The notes: a model not told the origin generated them from the letters alone. A stretch of 64,000 bases of DNA from JAHDHW01 sp963793295 (GCA_963793295.1 CAWBZX010000040.1:124001-188000), one strand, 5' to 3'. Shown: positions 32,411 to 42,771, numbered from the stretch's first letter. Made by a program: numbers and translations.

Positions 32411-33877
32411 CTAAAAATCTTCAAACAATCGACGTGCATTTCGATTATAACCATCCTGCATGTTTGTTCCGCTTATATAATCACGCCCGTCAATTTCATT
32501 AGGTGCGTCTCTATAGAGTTCAATTTCCCATTGTGGATTGTTCCATTCACCAATAGCTGTAGAATGCAGCAATTGAAAATTACCATTGGCTAAAGAAGGA
32601 TTATAAAATAAAAACTTCACACGAGTTTGTCTGGTTTTCGGAAAATCATTGTACAGCCACATTTCATAAGGTGGAGCACTGGGGTCTGTTTCTACCGTAA
32701 GCATATCGTCAGGTTTTCCATATTTCAGAAAAATCACTCCCCGATCTGTTTCGAATCCATAACCGAATCCTGACTTAAACAATCTATCAACAGCATTTGC
32801 CACCTCCATATATCTGAGATATGCCGCTTCAGGTTCATTTGGACTATAAGCCACCCAAAAGGTAAATAAATATCGCCGCTGTGCTTCAAGGCTATCCCTA
32901 TTGCTAATCAAAATATTGATCAATTCCACATCAGCATCATTGACAATCGGTGCAATGGCTTTCAAGCTATAGCGAAGTTTTTCTTCATCGAGTTGTGCTA
33001 CGAATTGTTCGTCAAGCGGTGCTTGTTTTGCGATTTCTAAATCAAGGTAGGGGTTACTTCTTTGAAAGAAAACCACTTTATCACTGAGTAATTCTCCTAA
33101 TCTATTTCGGATTTCAATAGTGAGGTTGTAATTGCCAGAAGGTACTTTGCTGATGTCCATATTTAGGAGAAGTACATTCACCGGCTTGGGTTTACGTTTT
33201 TTATTTCCAATCATTATAGTTTCCGTATTGCCGTTACCATTTACTTTTTCGATGGTATATCTCACTAAAAAATCATCTCCGATTGCTTTGTCCGAATTAT
33301 AGATTTCGTTGTAAAAAATCAGGTTAGAAACATTTTTATGGCAAAAATTAAACGGAAGCGCTTCAAGGTAATAGCCGTTTTTAACGGCTGGTTGATTTGA
33401 TGAATCTTCATGAAAAGCAGACAATAAACTAATATCTGATTGCATCAATCCGGAATCAACATAGTCAATTTTAATTAGCGTTTTAAATACCCGGGCATTT
33501 TCAAGACTATTAATATCACGAACAGTGACTTCAAGATTATAATCTCCATTTTCAAGTCCATACCGTTTAATGTCGTAAAAATTGATAACATCAGCAGAAA
33601 CAGGACTTTCTAAAATGTATTTGTCAAACTTAACGATATTTTCACCTTGTTTGAAAATAGTAACTACTTCGACTTTGGATTGAAAAAGAGAATCTTCAAC
33701 TATGACCTTATTAACAGAAGCCCCCAAAATGTGCAAATAAATTTCGACATAAGGCTGATCCGGCGTTTTAAAAGAAGCATAAGTAACACTTACATCCAAA
33801 TGCTGTATTTCATCAGAGCCTTTGGTCAATTGACTGAACATAAAAAAAAGAGCAACGAACAGGAGAGCTTTCTTCAT
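32411..33877 (-). CDS. GWxTD domain protein
   Basis: A 488-aa secreted protein from the ATG at 33877 (signal peptide MKKALLFVALFFMFSQLTKG); the frame opens 16 codons earlier but without signal-like sequence. The N-terminal two thirds are beta-rich with no recognised domain. The C-terminal part has the GWxTD-domain pattern: YLRYMEVANAVDRLF, GYGFETDRGVIFLKYGKPDDML and YEMWLYNDFP. This domain is typical of Bacteroidota and has no established biochemical function. The gene is convergent with the ZIP transporter. Confidence 0.85.
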   Translation of the reverse strand: MKKALLFVALFFMFSQLTKGSDEIQHLDVSVTYASFKTPDQPYVEIYLHILGASVNKVIVEDSLFQSKVEVVTIFKQGENIVKFDKYILESPVSADVINFYDIKRYGLENGDYNLEVTVRDINSLENARVFKTLIKIDYVDSGLMQSDISLLSAFHEDSSNQPAVKNGYYLEALPFNFCHKNVSNLIFYNEIYNSDKAIGDDFLVRYTIEKVNGNGNTETIMIGNKKRKPKPVNVLLLNMDISKVPSGNYNLTIEIRNRLGELLSDKVVFFQRSNPYLDLEIAKQAPLDEQFVAQLDEEKLRYSLKAIAPIVNDADVELINILISNRDSLEAQRRYLFTFWVAYSPNEPEAAYLRYMEVANAVDRLFKSGFGYGFETDRGVIFLKYGKPDDMLTVETDPSAPPYEMWLYNDFPKTRQTRVKFLFYNPSLANGNFQLLHSTAIGEWNNPQWEIELYRDAPNEIDGRDYISGTNMQDGYNRNARRLFEDF

Positions 33878-33998
33878 AATCAAAAAATTTGCTTCTTTAA
33901 AAATACAATTTTTCAGCTTATCCATAAAGCCCCAAACCGGATAAAAGTCAGGCTCCAGACTTTAAGAATTTTTATAAAAAGGTGAATGCTGTAAAAGA

Positions 33999-34379
33999 TT
34001 AATCTTTTTTCTTGAGGTTGAGCGTAAAACTATAATCCATCAATTTTGTAATCAGCACTAATTTGCCTTCTTCTAACTTCTCGATGGAGTAATTGATATC
34101 AGGATCACCTTTTTGGGTAATATTGAGTCCCTTTATTTCAAAGTTCCCGGATATTTCAGTGCCTTCAATATTAAAGTTGGTAATCATTTTGCCTTCTTCC
34201 TTAAATTCAAAAAAGGTGCTTGTCAATGTTTCTGTGGGTTGGCCATCGCGCTGAGCAGATTTGATGTCCCAGTGACCATAAAGAAGACCAGGGTCAACAG
34301 TTTCCTCCTCGGAGGTACACGCTGCAAATGAACTAATAATTAAAAGAAAAGAATAAGAAAGATATTTTAATACTTTCAT
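33999..34379 (-). CDS. Lipocalin-like lipoprotein
   Basis: About 126 aa from the ATG at 34379. The signal peptide ends in a lipobox, SSFAAC, with Cys21 as the lipidation site. The mature part begins with an acidic stretch (TSEEETVDPG) and continues as a lipocalin-like beta-barrel pattern: LLYGHWDIKSAQRDG, STFFEFKEEGKMITNF and GKLVLITKLMDYSFTL. It should be anchored in an outer or inner membrane; ligand unknown. Confidence 0.75.
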   Translation of the reverse strand: MKVLKYLSYSFLLIISSFAACTSEEETVDPGLLYGHWDIKSAQRDGQPTETLTSTFFEFKEEGKMITNFNIEGTEISGNFEIKGLNITQKGDPDINYSIEKLEEGKLVLITKLMDYSFTLNLKKKD

Positions 34380-34521
34380 TTTCAATTTGTGAGAAGATTA
34401 CCGGATTCTATTAATGATGGTAAATTTAGTGAAATTGCTTTGAATCCCCTAAATTTTATTCCCTGCAATTAAATTGGTTTTTGTAACTGTTTAACATTTT
34501 GAGTTATTGTACAATCTACAG

Positions 34522-35778
34522 CTATGTATCTAAAGAATGTTTAGGCTTTGATTCGTAATGTTTCAATTTGAGAACGGTGATTTCAGGAAGGATGCCTACT
34601 CTTCCGGGATAGCCCAAATATCCAAGGCCTCGATTTACATAAAGGTACTGTTTACCGGTTTTATAAAGACCAGCCCAGTGTTTGTAAACGTATTTTATTG
34701 GGCTCCATTTGACCCAGCCGGGTATTTCAATGCCAAATTGAGCGCCATGAGTATGCCCCGAAAAGGTAATAGCTATGTCTTGAAATTTTTTAAGGACTTC
34801 ATCTTCCCAATGTGTCGGATCGTGCGAAAGCAATAATTTTAACTTTGAATGCTCTGTTCCTGCATAAGCTTTTTGAAGGTTTCCGTATTTATGGAAGCGG
34901 GCAGAAGCTGAATAATTTTCAACACCGATAATTGAAACAGTTTCGCCATTTATCGTAAGATTCCGGTTTTCGTTGAGCATGATATCCCAGCCCATTTCCT
35001 TGTGGGTATTTATTAAATCCTGGAAATTATTTTGTTTGGCTTCTGCGCTTTCCCATCGTGCATAATCGCCGTAATCATGATTTCCCAATATCGAAAACAC
35101 ACCATATTTAGATTCAATTTTATCAAAAACATCAATAAAATCTTTCATTTCACTGGCTACTGAATTCACCAAATCACCTGTAAAAAAGACCAAATCAGCT
35201 TCCTGCTTATTGATTAAATCAATAGCTAATTTTACTGGTTCTTTGAGGGTAAAACTTCCGGAATGTATGTCCGATATCTGCACTATCTTCAATCCATCAA
35301 GCGATTTTGGAAGATTTTCTACAGGAACTATTTCTCTATAAACTTTATAGCGATACCGGTTGCGAACTATTCCATAGGTTAACGTAATCAAAGGTAAACT
35401 CCCAATGAATATGGCTAATTGGGAAAGAAATGCTGATCTGCTTTTATTATAACTTTCTGTACCTGCAATACCATCATAGGCAGACATAAATAGTCTTCTA
35501 ATATCATCAACAAACAATACGATAACGATTAAGAATTTTGAAAAATAAATAATCATCAAGACAGAACGTAAAATAGTATAGGTATTTCGATCCCATTTAG
35601 AAACATCAAAATAGGCGGTTGCTGTGAGCATACCTATGGCAAGTAGTGGAATAAGCCAATAAATTGAATAAAGGATGGTTTTAGTTGTTCTGGACCAATT
35701 TTGAGCAATTTCAGTAAAAGCCTGAAAAACGTAGATATCAAATAGAAGGATTAATATAAAAATGAAGAATAATCTCAT
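34522..35778 (-). CDS. Membrane-anchored metallophosphoesterase
   Basis: A 418-aa protein with four N-terminal membrane helices (about residues 1-125) followed by a calcineurin-like phosphoesterase domain. All metal motifs are visible: QISDIHSGSF, FFTGDLVNS, ILGNHDYGDY, LLSHDPTHW and FSGHTHGAQFG. It resembles the YkuE/YaeI class that can act on lipid A intermediates or other phosphodiesters; the true substrate is not known. ATG start. It ends in an AT-rich gap before the lipocalin-like gene. Confidence 0.88.
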   Translation of the reverse strand: MRLFFIFILILLFDIYVFQAFTEIAQNWSRTTKTILYSIYWLIPLLAIGMLTATAYFDVSKWDRNTYTILRSVLMIIYFSKFLIVIVLFVDDIRRLFMSAYDGIAGTESYNKSRSAFLSQLAIFIGSLPLITLTYGIVRNRYRYKVYREIVPVENLPKSLDGLKIVQISDIHSGSFTLKEPVKLAIDLINKQEADLVFFTGDLVNSVASEMKDFIDVFDKIESKYGVFSILGNHDYGDYARWESAEAKQNNFQDLINTHKEMGWDIMLNENRNLTINGETVSIIGVENYSASARFHKYGNLQKAYAGTEHSKLKLLLSHDPTHWEDEVLKKFQDIAITFSGHTHGAQFGIEIPGWVKWSPIKYVYKHWAGLYKTGKQYLYVNRGLGYLGYPGRVGILPEITVLKLKHYESKPKHSLDT

Positions 35779-35888
35779 AATCTTATTTCGCGTTTACTTT
35801 TTCCGGTATTTAATACAAAATGAATGAGTTCAATATATTGTTTTAAAAAAGCTGTACCAATTTTTAATTTTAGGAAAAAGCGATTGAT

Positions 35889-35896
35889 TAAATTTG
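35889..35896 (+). promoter_or_regulatory. M1 peptidase promoter -7 element
   Basis: TAAATTTG matches TAnnTTTG exactly, with the predicted start about 35 bases before the ATG. No TTG -33 partner is seen at the right distance. Confidence 0.5.
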
Positions 35897-35937
35897 GCAA
35901 ATTTTTTAAATATTTATTTCTGGAAATTGAATAACCT

Positions 35938-37602
35938 ATGCGAATCTTTTTAATTATATGTTTGTTGTATTTGATCCAGGATATCAGTTATTCTCAAAGT
36001 GATTTTTATAAAAATTATAGATTTACCAGAGCAGATACTTTGAGGGGATCGCTACGCCCCGAAAGGACTTGTTACGATGTTACTTTTTATGATTTGAACC
36101 TTAAACTTGACCTCGATAAAAAGTTCATTTCAGGCTACATCGATATTTTTTATAAAACTATTGAAGATTTTCAAAAACTTCAAGTTGATCTTTATGAAAA
36201 CATGCAAATCCTCAAAATAGTTTCTAATGGTAAAGAAGTAAATTTCACCCGTTTAGATAATGCGGTATTTGTAAGCCTTCCTCTTCAGAAAAAAGGTACC
36301 AATGGTTCATTCCGCGTTTATTATGAAGGCCATCCGACGACGGCTACAAAACCTCCCTGGGATGGGGGTTTTGTTTGGTCAAAAGATAAATCCGGCAATC
36401 ATTGGGTTGGAGTAGCTTGCGAAGGTGATGGAGCAAGCCTTTGGTGGCCCAACAAAGATCACTTAAGCGATGAACCGGACAGCATGTCCATCCGAATTTC
36501 AGTTCCAGATCCATATATCTGTATTTCCAACGGTAATTTGAGATCTCAGCAATCACAACCTGGCAATTATACGCGATTTGACTGGTTTGTAAGTTATCCA
36601 ATCAACAATTATAACGTTACGGTCAACATTGCAAAATATGAACACTTCTCTGACACTTTCATAGCAGCGGATCATCAAAAACTGCAATTGGATTATTATG
36701 TTTTACCTTATAATCTTGAAAAGGCTAAAAAGCATTTCAAATCTGTACCTAAAACCTTAAAATGTTTCGAATATTATTTTGGAAAGTACCCCTTCTGGAA
36801 TGATGGTTATGCTTTAGTTGAGACACCTTACCTGGGAATGGAACACCAAAGTGCAATAGCCTACGGCAATCAATATTTGCGGGGTTATCTCGGTGGAATG
36901 ATTCCAAGGAAAATGGATTGGGATTATGTGATTGTGCACGAGACTGGTCACGAATATTGGGGGAACAGCATCAGCTGCAATGATCTTTCTGAAATGTGGA
37001 TTCATGAATCCTTCACCACTTATATGGAGGCGTTGTATGTGGAATGTACCTATGGGTATAATGAAGCCATTAACTATCTCCAGGTTTTTAGGGGGAAGCC
37101 GTATATTTCAAACGATGAACCTATCCTCGGACCGAAAGGGGTCAACTGGGAAGACTGGGATGGCAGCGATCACTATTATAAAGGCTCCTGGGTTTTACAT
37201 ACCCTCCGCCATGCCATTCACGATGATGACTTGTGGTTTGATATTTTAAAATCCTTTTACCAGGAAAATGCCCTATCAAATATTCAAACAGAAGATTTTG
37301 TCGCATATGTAAAAAAGCGGAGCAGCCAGGATTTTATAGATTCTTTCTTTGAGCAATATCTTCAATACACAAATATTCCACGCTTTGAATATAAATTGAG
37401 CCAAAAAGGAAATAATCTGGAAATTAAATATCGATGGGCCGCAACCATTAAATCTTTTAATATGCCTTTATTGGTCGGGAAACAAATGGCTTATAAACAA
37501 ATACATCCGACCACCAATTGGAAATCTGCTACTTTTAAAAATATGACTAAGAAAGATTTTAAAATTGCAACTGAGCTTTTTCTAATTGATGTTTTGGATT
37601 GA
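35938..37602 (+). CDS. M1-family metallopeptidase (aminopeptidase N-like)
   Basis: A 554-aa secreted or periplasmic zinc aminopeptidase, with a signal peptide (MRIFLIICLLYLIQDISYSQ). The zinc site is complete: His334, Glu335 and His338 in HETGHEYWG, and Glu357 in WIHES, 19 residues after the second His. The exopeptidase motif is LGMEHQSA, equivalent to GxMEN. It is shorter than E. coli PepN because it lacks the large C-terminal helical domain, common among Bacteroidota members. The gene ends before two strong hairpins. Confidence 0.92.
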   Translation: MRIFLIICLLYLIQDISYSQSDFYKNYRFTRADTLRGSLRPERTCYDVTFYDLNLKLDLDKKFISGYIDIFYKTIEDFQKLQVDLYENMQILKIVSNGKEVNFTRLDNAVFVSLPLQKKGTNGSFRVYYEGHPTTATKPPWDGGFVWSKDKSGNHWVGVACEGDGASLWWPNKDHLSDEPDSMSIRISVPDPYICISNGNLRSQQSQPGNYTRFDWFVSYPINNYNVTVNIAKYEHFSDTFIAADHQKLQLDYYVLPYNLEKAKKHFKSVPKTLKCFEYYFGKYPFWNDGYALVETPYLGMEHQSAIAYGNQYLRGYLGGMIPRKMDWDYVIVHETGHEYWGNSISCNDLSEMWIHESFTTYMEALYVECTYGYNEAINYLQVFRGKPYISNDEPILGPKGVNWEDWDGSDHYYKGSWVLHTLRHAIHDDDLWFDILKSFYQENALSNIQTEDFVAYVKKRSSQDFIDSFFEQYLQYTNIPRFEYKLSQKGNNLEIKYRWAATIKSFNMPLLVGKQMAYKQIHPTTNWKSATFKNMTKKDFKIATELFLIDVLD

Positions 37603-37615
37603 AAAGTAGTTTAAA

Positions 37616-37649
37616 AAAATAGGCGCGATTTTAAAATCGCGCCTATTTT
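37616..37649. terminator. Perfect palindromic terminator after the M1 peptidase gene
   Basis: A 34-base perfect palindrome with 17-base arms (37616-37632 and 37633-37649) built around GGCGCGATTTT. It has no unpaired loop in the DNA sequence, so the RNA would open a few central A-U pairs. T-run on both strands, so it can act in either direction. Confidence 0.75.
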
Positions 37650-37658
37650 GATGGATAC

Positions 37659-37693
37659 AAAAAATCCCCGTTGTTGTGCAACGGGGATTTTTT
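37659..37693. terminator. Terminator between M1 peptidase and rplS
   Basis: Perfect 15-base arms AAAAAATCCCCGTTG (37659-37673) and its complement (37679-37693) around the loop TTGTG. It ends in T-runs on either strand and lies just beyond the rplS stop codon. Confidence 0.85.
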
Positions 37694-37695
37694 TA

Positions 37696-38058
37696 TTAAT
37701 CTGTTTTAATAAATTTTCTTTCTTTGATCCGTGCTTTTTTACCCACGAGTGATCGTAAGTAAAATAATTTTGCACGACGTACTTTACCACGCTTAAGTAC
37801 TTTTACTTCAACAATACCTGGAGAATCCAGTGGGAAGATACGCTCTACCCCTACTCCATTGGAGATTTTTCTAACGGTGAAGGTTTTTGTTGCACCTGTT
37901 CCTTTGATTTGGATCACATCTCCGCGAAAAGCCTGAATCCTTTCTTTGGCCCCCTCAATAATTTTGTAGTTTACGACCACATTATCACCAGGACGAAAAG
38001 CTGGAAGTTCCGTCTTTTTTGAGCATTGTTCCTGGACATATTTTATAGTATCCATCAT
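37696..38058 (-). CDS. rplS: 50S ribosomal protein L19
   Basis: A 120-aa ribosomal protein at the 30S-50S interface. The pattern FRPGDNVVVNYKIIEGAKERIQAFRGDVI, then GATKTFTVRKISNGVGVERIFPLDSP and KRGKVRRAKLFYLR, is unmistakable. It is a single-gene unit here, without the rpsP-rimM-trmD neighbours found in many bacteria. Two in-frame ATG codons stand in tandem (MMDT); the first is used here. A perfect -7 element 41 bases upstream marks the promoter. Confidence 0.97.
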   Translation of the reverse strand: MMDTIKYVQEQCSKKTELPAFRPGDNVVVNYKIIEGAKERIQAFRGDVIQIKGTGATKTFTVRKISNGVGVERIFPLDSPGIVEVKVLKRGKVRRAKLFYLRSLVGKKARIKERKFIKTD

Positions 38059-38098
38059 TCAGATTTTTTAATTAAAACACGTTTAATAATCGGGAAGG

Positions 38099-38106
38099 CA
38101 AATATA
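38099..38106 (-). promoter_or_regulatory. rplS promoter -7 element
   Basis: TATATTTG on the minus strand (38106-38099) matches TAnnTTTG exactly. The predicted start is near 38092, a leader of about 34 bases. No clear -33 element was found, and the leader is too short for a typical ribosomal-protein leader structure. Confidence 0.5.
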
Positions 38107-38258
38107 CGTATTTATTTTGAGAAAAATCCTAATAAAATTAGCCATATAATTCTATAAAATTATTGCAATCCTAACACCTTTAATACAAACTGTTGGTTTT
38201 CAGTAATTTATTATAAAAGTAAAATCGTAAAGTTTGAAAGGGAAGAAAAGTGACATTT

Positions 38259-40511
38259 TCAACGGATCAAAGTAGCGAAACCTTTGTATTCATGAGGTGC
38301 CCCTCTCGGTCCATCAAACCGAATAAAATAGACATAAACGCCATTCGGTGACATTTTTCCCAAATTGTTTTTTCGTCCATTCCAAGCCTCTGAAGGATCA
38401 GAACTCTCAAAAATAATCTCACCCCATCGATTCATGATTTTCATATTAAAATTGCGAATTCCTCTAAAAAATCCACCACCTCGGAAAAAATCATTTTTCG
38501 AATCATTGTTCGGTGTGAAAGCATTCGGCATAAAATAAGTGACCAAAGGTTTAATGTCCAGGATTTTTGTAATAGTATCCTGACAACCGTATAAATGCGT
38601 AACGATCAATTGAACTTCTTGAAATCCGGTGTCCGGAAATGTAAAAGTTGGGTTTTGTAAAATAGTACTTCCAAACTTTCCAAATTGCCAATCCCATGCC
38701 GCTGTGAATTTAGAACGATCGGTAAATTCTACTTTGGAATTGAAATTGGAAAGCCCCTCTTTTGGATTATAGTCAAAATCCGCAATAGGCAAGGAATCAA
38801 TATAAATCCATTCTTTAAATTCTTTATTGGTAAAACAACCTATTGGCGAAGTGATCTCAATATTGATATCAAATAATCCAGGGTTCTCAAAAACATAAGC
38901 AGGGCTGATTTCATTAGAATTTCCTCCATCACCGAAATCCCAGTTGATGTCATAGGTATTATCAATTGGCGATGAAAGATTTTCGAAAACAATGGACGCA
39001 GGAGGACAACCGACAAAAGAACTGGGTTCGATTATGATTAAAGGAGGAACGGGAAACCAATTCACAATTTGTTTAATTATGTCCTGACAACCTAGTTCAT
39101 CGGTTATTGTCAAGGTTACTTCGTGCATTCCGGGATCTTGATAAAAGTGAGAAGGATGCTGTTCATAAGATACTTCTCCATCTCCAAATTGCCAATACCA
39201 TTCTGTAATTAAGGCATCACCTATTATTGTCATATCAGAGAATTGAACAGGCCCGGCAATACAGGTATCATAATCGAAAACAAAATCTGCAAAGATTGGA
39301 GCTGTCACGGAAACATTTAAATAAGCAGTATCCGAACATTCTGTCCCAGGGTTAATGATCATCACACCAGGGTAATTTCCGGGACCTGGAAAAGTAACAG
39401 TAATATCGGCATCTGTAAAAATCCAAAGAGAGTCATTTACCTCAAAAATCCATTGGTATTCATCAATAAACTGGGATTGAAAACTCTCGTTAACAAAAGT
39501 AAAAGTGGCATCATTGCAGGATTTAAAACTGTAAACGTCATTCTCGATCTCTCCTTCGATTTCAGCAACAACAGTGGGTTCGCAATAAGTTACATTAAAT
39601 TGAAAATCTCTTTGAATGGTACTCATCAATTCTCCCTCTCTGTATTCTTTCACACAAATCCCAACCACAAACTGCCCCTGAACGTTTGGAACACCTGTGA
39701 TCAAACCATTATTTAAACCTATATCAACCAACGGATTTCCACCTAATGGAAATAAAGCGGTATAGTTTGGGATCACAAAATCAACATTTTCGTAAGGTGG
39801 TGGTGCATCAGGGTTAGGTGCAAATCCATTTAATGATTGTGGAGGACCGTACAATCCACCTCCTTTGAGTGGACTACAAAATTCGTAAACCAATTGGTCG
39901 CCTTCAGCATCCGAAGCACTATGGTCAAAATTTAAAGGTTCATCCACACAGATTACAATTGGAGGAAAATTGTTAAAAACGGGGCTGGAATTACACCCTG
40001 ATTGCCCTTTTGTAGTTATTTCAACAGTATAGGTCGCGCCGGTTTCATCAGGATTATAAATATTAGTAATTGTTGAATTCCGGCAGCAGCGTTGGTAAGT
40101 AACATAATAACTCTCTGTAATAACTTCAAGGCTCAATTCAAATTCATAAACACCCTCTTGAGCGCATAAATTTGGGGGAATAATTAAGCATGGATTACCT
40201 ATGTCGGGGTCGATAAAAACCACATCTGGCGGACTAAGATTAATGGTTGGAAGAAAAGGGGAGTTATCATTCCCTTTGAAAACGGAAATGGTACCAATGG
40301 TTTGGCCTGGAAGAGAATCAAAATTCTGTCCTCCTCCGGCGCAATCTCGATATATTTTTAATGTAAATTTATAGATCTTAAATCCTGGATTATTGGGGTC
40401 ATCTCCAAGGCATTCATAATAGATCTCTCCCCCAATTATATGGTAAGCATTCAAGGCAACAGACAAACAAACAGCAAATATTAACAGGATTAGCTTTTTG
40501 GGGATTGTCAT
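38259..40511 (-). CDS. Secreted PKD-repeat protein with gliding-motility C-terminal domain (copy 1)
   Basis: A 750-aa secreted protein. The signal peptide leads straight into the paralogue-specific start YHIIGGEIYYECLGDD, then a Cys-containing YRDCAGGGQNFDS segment and YVTYQRCCRNSTI. Several PKD-type beta-sandwich domains follow (WYWQFGDGEVSYEQHPSHFY, INWDFGDGGNSNEISPAYVF). The last ~90 residues, FMPNAFTPNNDSKNDFFRGG to NRWGEIIFES and NGVYVYFIRF, are the gliding-motility-associated domain, a type B sorting signal for the type IX secretion system. It starts 20 bases beyond the next copy's stop, so the two are one transcription unit. Confidence 0.92.
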   Translation of the reverse strand: MTIPKKLILLIFAVCLSVALNAYHIIGGEIYYECLGDDPNNPGFKIYKFTLKIYRDCAGGGQNFDSLPGQTIGTISVFKGNDNSPFLPTINLSPPDVVFIDPDIGNPCLIIPPNLCAQEGVYEFELSLEVITESYYVTYQRCCRNSTITNIYNPDETGATYTVEITTKGQSGCNSSPVFNNFPPIVICVDEPLNFDHSASDAEGDQLVYEFCSPLKGGGLYGPPQSLNGFAPNPDAPPPYENVDFVIPNYTALFPLGGNPLVDIGLNNGLITGVPNVQGQFVVGICVKEYREGELMSTIQRDFQFNVTYCEPTVVAEIEGEIENDVYSFKSCNDATFTFVNESFQSQFIDEYQWIFEVNDSLWIFTDADITVTFPGPGNYPGVMIINPGTECSDTAYLNVSVTAPIFADFVFDYDTCIAGPVQFSDMTIIGDALITEWYWQFGDGEVSYEQHPSHFYQDPGMHEVTLTITDELGCQDIIKQIVNWFPVPPLIIIEPSSFVGCPPASIVFENLSSPIDNTYDINWDFGDGGNSNEISPAYVFENPGLFDINIEITSPIGCFTNKEFKEWIYIDSLPIADFDYNPKEGLSNFNSKVEFTDRSKFTAAWDWQFGKFGSTILQNPTFTFPDTGFQEVQLIVTHLYGCQDTITKILDIKPLVTYFMPNAFTPNNDSKNDFFRGGGFFRGIRNFNMKIMNRWGEIIFESSDPSEAWNGRKNNLGKMSPNGVYVYFIRFDGPRGAPHEYKGFATLIR

Positions 40512-40530
40512 TGCAATATTTGAAGTTAAA

Positions 40531-42771
40531 CTAACGGATTAAAGTTGCATACCCTTTAATTTCATGTGGTTTTCCACGAGGTCCTGTAAATCGAACAATA
40601 TATACGTAAACTCCATTCTGTGCCATTTTCCCTGTGTTATTTTCACGCCCATTCCAGCCGTATTCAGGATCTGAAGATTCAAAAACTACACCTCCCCATC
40701 GATTGATGATTTTCATATCATAATCACGAATTCCCCGAAATACACCCCCTCCCATAAAAAACTCATTTTTAGAATCCTGATTAGGCGTGAACGCATTTGG
40801 CATAAAAAAGGTAATCTTAGGTTCAAGATCGATTACTTTAACGATTGTATCCTGACAGCCATACAAATGGGTTACGATTAATTCAACTTGCATCATTCCA
40901 GTATCAGGGAAAGTAAAAACAGGATCTTTTAGTATAGTGCTTCCAAATTTATCAAATGTCCAATCCGAACTTGCAGCTCTTTCTGAATTATTGGTGAATG
41001 TTACTGTCGGATCAAAGTTGGATGGGCGATCAGGAGAAAAAGTAAAATCGGCAACAGGAAGAGAATCAATAAAAATCCAATCCCTGAAACTACTACTGGT
41101 AAAACACCCGATAGGAGAAGTTATTTCAATATTAATATCAAACAAACCCGGGGTTTCAAAAGTATAGGTTGGACTAATATCAGAAGAGGTGCCTCCATCA
41201 CCAAAATCCCAGACAATATCATAAGTTTCGTCAATTGGAGTCGATAAATTCACGAAGGAGATTTCTGCTGGCGGACATCCAACAAATGAACTGGGTTCAA
41301 TAATAATTAATGGTGGTACAGGGTACCAACTCACAAAATGTTCGACAGTATCTTTACACCCGATTTCATCTGTAACAATGAGCTTTATATTTTTTAGGCC
41401 CGGCTCTTCATATTGATGGGTTGGATTTTGTTCGGTAGATTCATTCCCATCATCAAAATCCCATTGCCAATCATAAACAGTGACGCCACCAAGCGCAGTA
41501 ATATCTCGAAAATCAACAGGGCTAACAATGCAAGTGTCATATTCAGAAGTAAAATCGGCATTTATTGGGGGTGCAATTGTCACCTCAATATCAGCGCTAT
41601 CTGAACAATCTGTGCCTGGATTTAATATCATTGTCCCTGTATAAAATCCGGGACCGGGAAATGTCACCGTAATATCTCTATCAGAAAACGATAAAGGATT
41701 GTTTCCCGGAATATCAAATTCCCATTTATATTCTTCAATAAATGCTTCATCTGTGCTCTCATTGTTAAATACAATTGTAGAATCTACACAAGAGAAAAAT
41801 TCAAAAACTTCTCCAGCATCCACACCGCCAAGATCTGCAACAACTGTAGGCTCACAATATGCCACATTAAACTGAAAATCCCTTTGCACCACACTCAACA
41901 GCTCGCCATCCCGATATTCTTTTACACAAATCCCAACAACAAATTGTCCTTGGACAAGTGGTGTGCCGGTAATAAAACCAGTATTGACATTTATATTTAC
42001 GTTTGTGTTAACACCCAACGGATTTAGCGCACTATAATTAGGCAAAACAAATTGAACTTCTCCAAAAGGAGGCGCACCATCTGGATTAGGTGCAACATTG
42101 TTAGTTGATCCTCCTAATAAAGGGCTACAAAATTCATAAACCAGTTGATCGCCGTCTGCATCAAAAGCACTTTGATTTATTGACAGCGGTTCATTTACGC
42201 AAATAACTACAGGAGGTAAATTGTTAAAAACGGGGCTACTATTGCATTCTGTCTGTGCCATTGGTGTGATTTCTACCGTATACGTTGAGCCCGCATCATC
42301 AGGGTTTACAAGATTGGAAATCGTTTGATTTCTACAACATCGCTGATAAACCAAATGATAACTTTGTGTATCAATCGGCAAACTCACCTGAAAGGTGTAA
42401 ACCCCTTCTTCAACACAAACATTTGAAGGAATTACCAAACATGGGTTGTTATCCATAGTAGGATCGATATCTGTTACGACCGGTGCATCTAAAGATATCG
42501 TTGATATAAAAGGATTGTTTGATGAGCCTTTAAAAACTGAAACCGTTGCAGTTGTTCCGGAACCCGGTGCAGAATCAAATCCAGCGCCTGCACCATAACA
42601 ATCCCGATACACTTTCATGGTAATAATATATAAATTCGAACCTGGATTATTAGGATCTTCACCAATGCAAACATATGTCATCTCTCCGCCAATAATATGT
42701 AAAGCCCAGTTTTTTTCAACAAAGGCAAAAAATAACAATATCACTAGTATTGCCTGGTAAATTTTATTCAT
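40531..42771 (-). CDS. Secreted PKD-repeat protein with gliding-motility C-terminal domain (copy 2)
   Basis: A 746-aa paralogue of the proteins on each side, same architecture: signal peptide, HIIGGEMTYVCIGEDPNNPG, YRDCYGAGAGFDS, LVYQRCCRNQTI, then PKD units (YDWQWDFDDGNESTEQNPTH, DFGDGGTSSDISPTYTF). The C-terminal domain runs from FMPNAFTPNQDSKNEFFMGG through NRWGGVVFESS to YGWNGR. It is closest to copy 1, sharing the identical segment LIIIEPSSFVGCPPA, so that pair duplicated most recently. ATG start. Expected on the cell surface or in the medium; adhesion or matrix use is plausible. Confidence 0.92.
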   Translation of the reverse strand: MNKIYQAILVILLFFAFVEKNWALHIIGGEMTYVCIGEDPNNPGSNLYIITMKVYRDCYGAGAGFDSAPGSGTTATVSVFKGSSNNPFISTISLDAPVVTDIDPTMDNNPCLVIPSNVCVEEGVYTFQVSLPIDTQSYHLVYQRCCRNQTISNLVNPDDAGSTYTVEITPMAQTECNSSPVFNNLPPVVICVNEPLSINQSAFDADGDQLVYEFCSPLLGGSTNNVAPNPDGAPPFGEVQFVLPNYSALNPLGVNTNVNINVNTGFITGTPLVQGQFVVGICVKEYRDGELLSVVQRDFQFNVAYCEPTVVADLGGVDAGEVFEFFSCVDSTIVFNNESTDEAFIEEYKWEFDIPGNNPLSFSDRDITVTFPGPGFYTGTMILNPGTDCSDSADIEVTIAPPINADFTSEYDTCIVSPVDFRDITALGGVTVYDWQWDFDDGNESTEQNPTHQYEEPGLKNIKLIVTDEIGCKDTVEHFVSWYPVPPLIIIEPSSFVGCPPAEISFVNLSTPIDETYDIVWDFGDGGTSSDISPTYTFETPGLFDINIEITSPIGCFTSSSFRDWIFIDSLPVADFTFSPDRPSNFDPTVTFTNNSERAASSDWTFDKFGSTILKDPVFTFPDTGMMQVELIVTHLYGCQDTIVKVIDLEPKITFFMPNAFTPNQDSKNEFFMGGGVFRGIRDYDMKIINRWGGVVFESSDPEYGWNGRENNTGKMAQNGVYVYIVRFTGPRGKPHEIKGYATLIR

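Noticed and set aside
36814..37249. Overlapping frames inside the M1 peptidase gene
   Set aside because: Shadow frames of a well-conserved gene with a complete zinc site.
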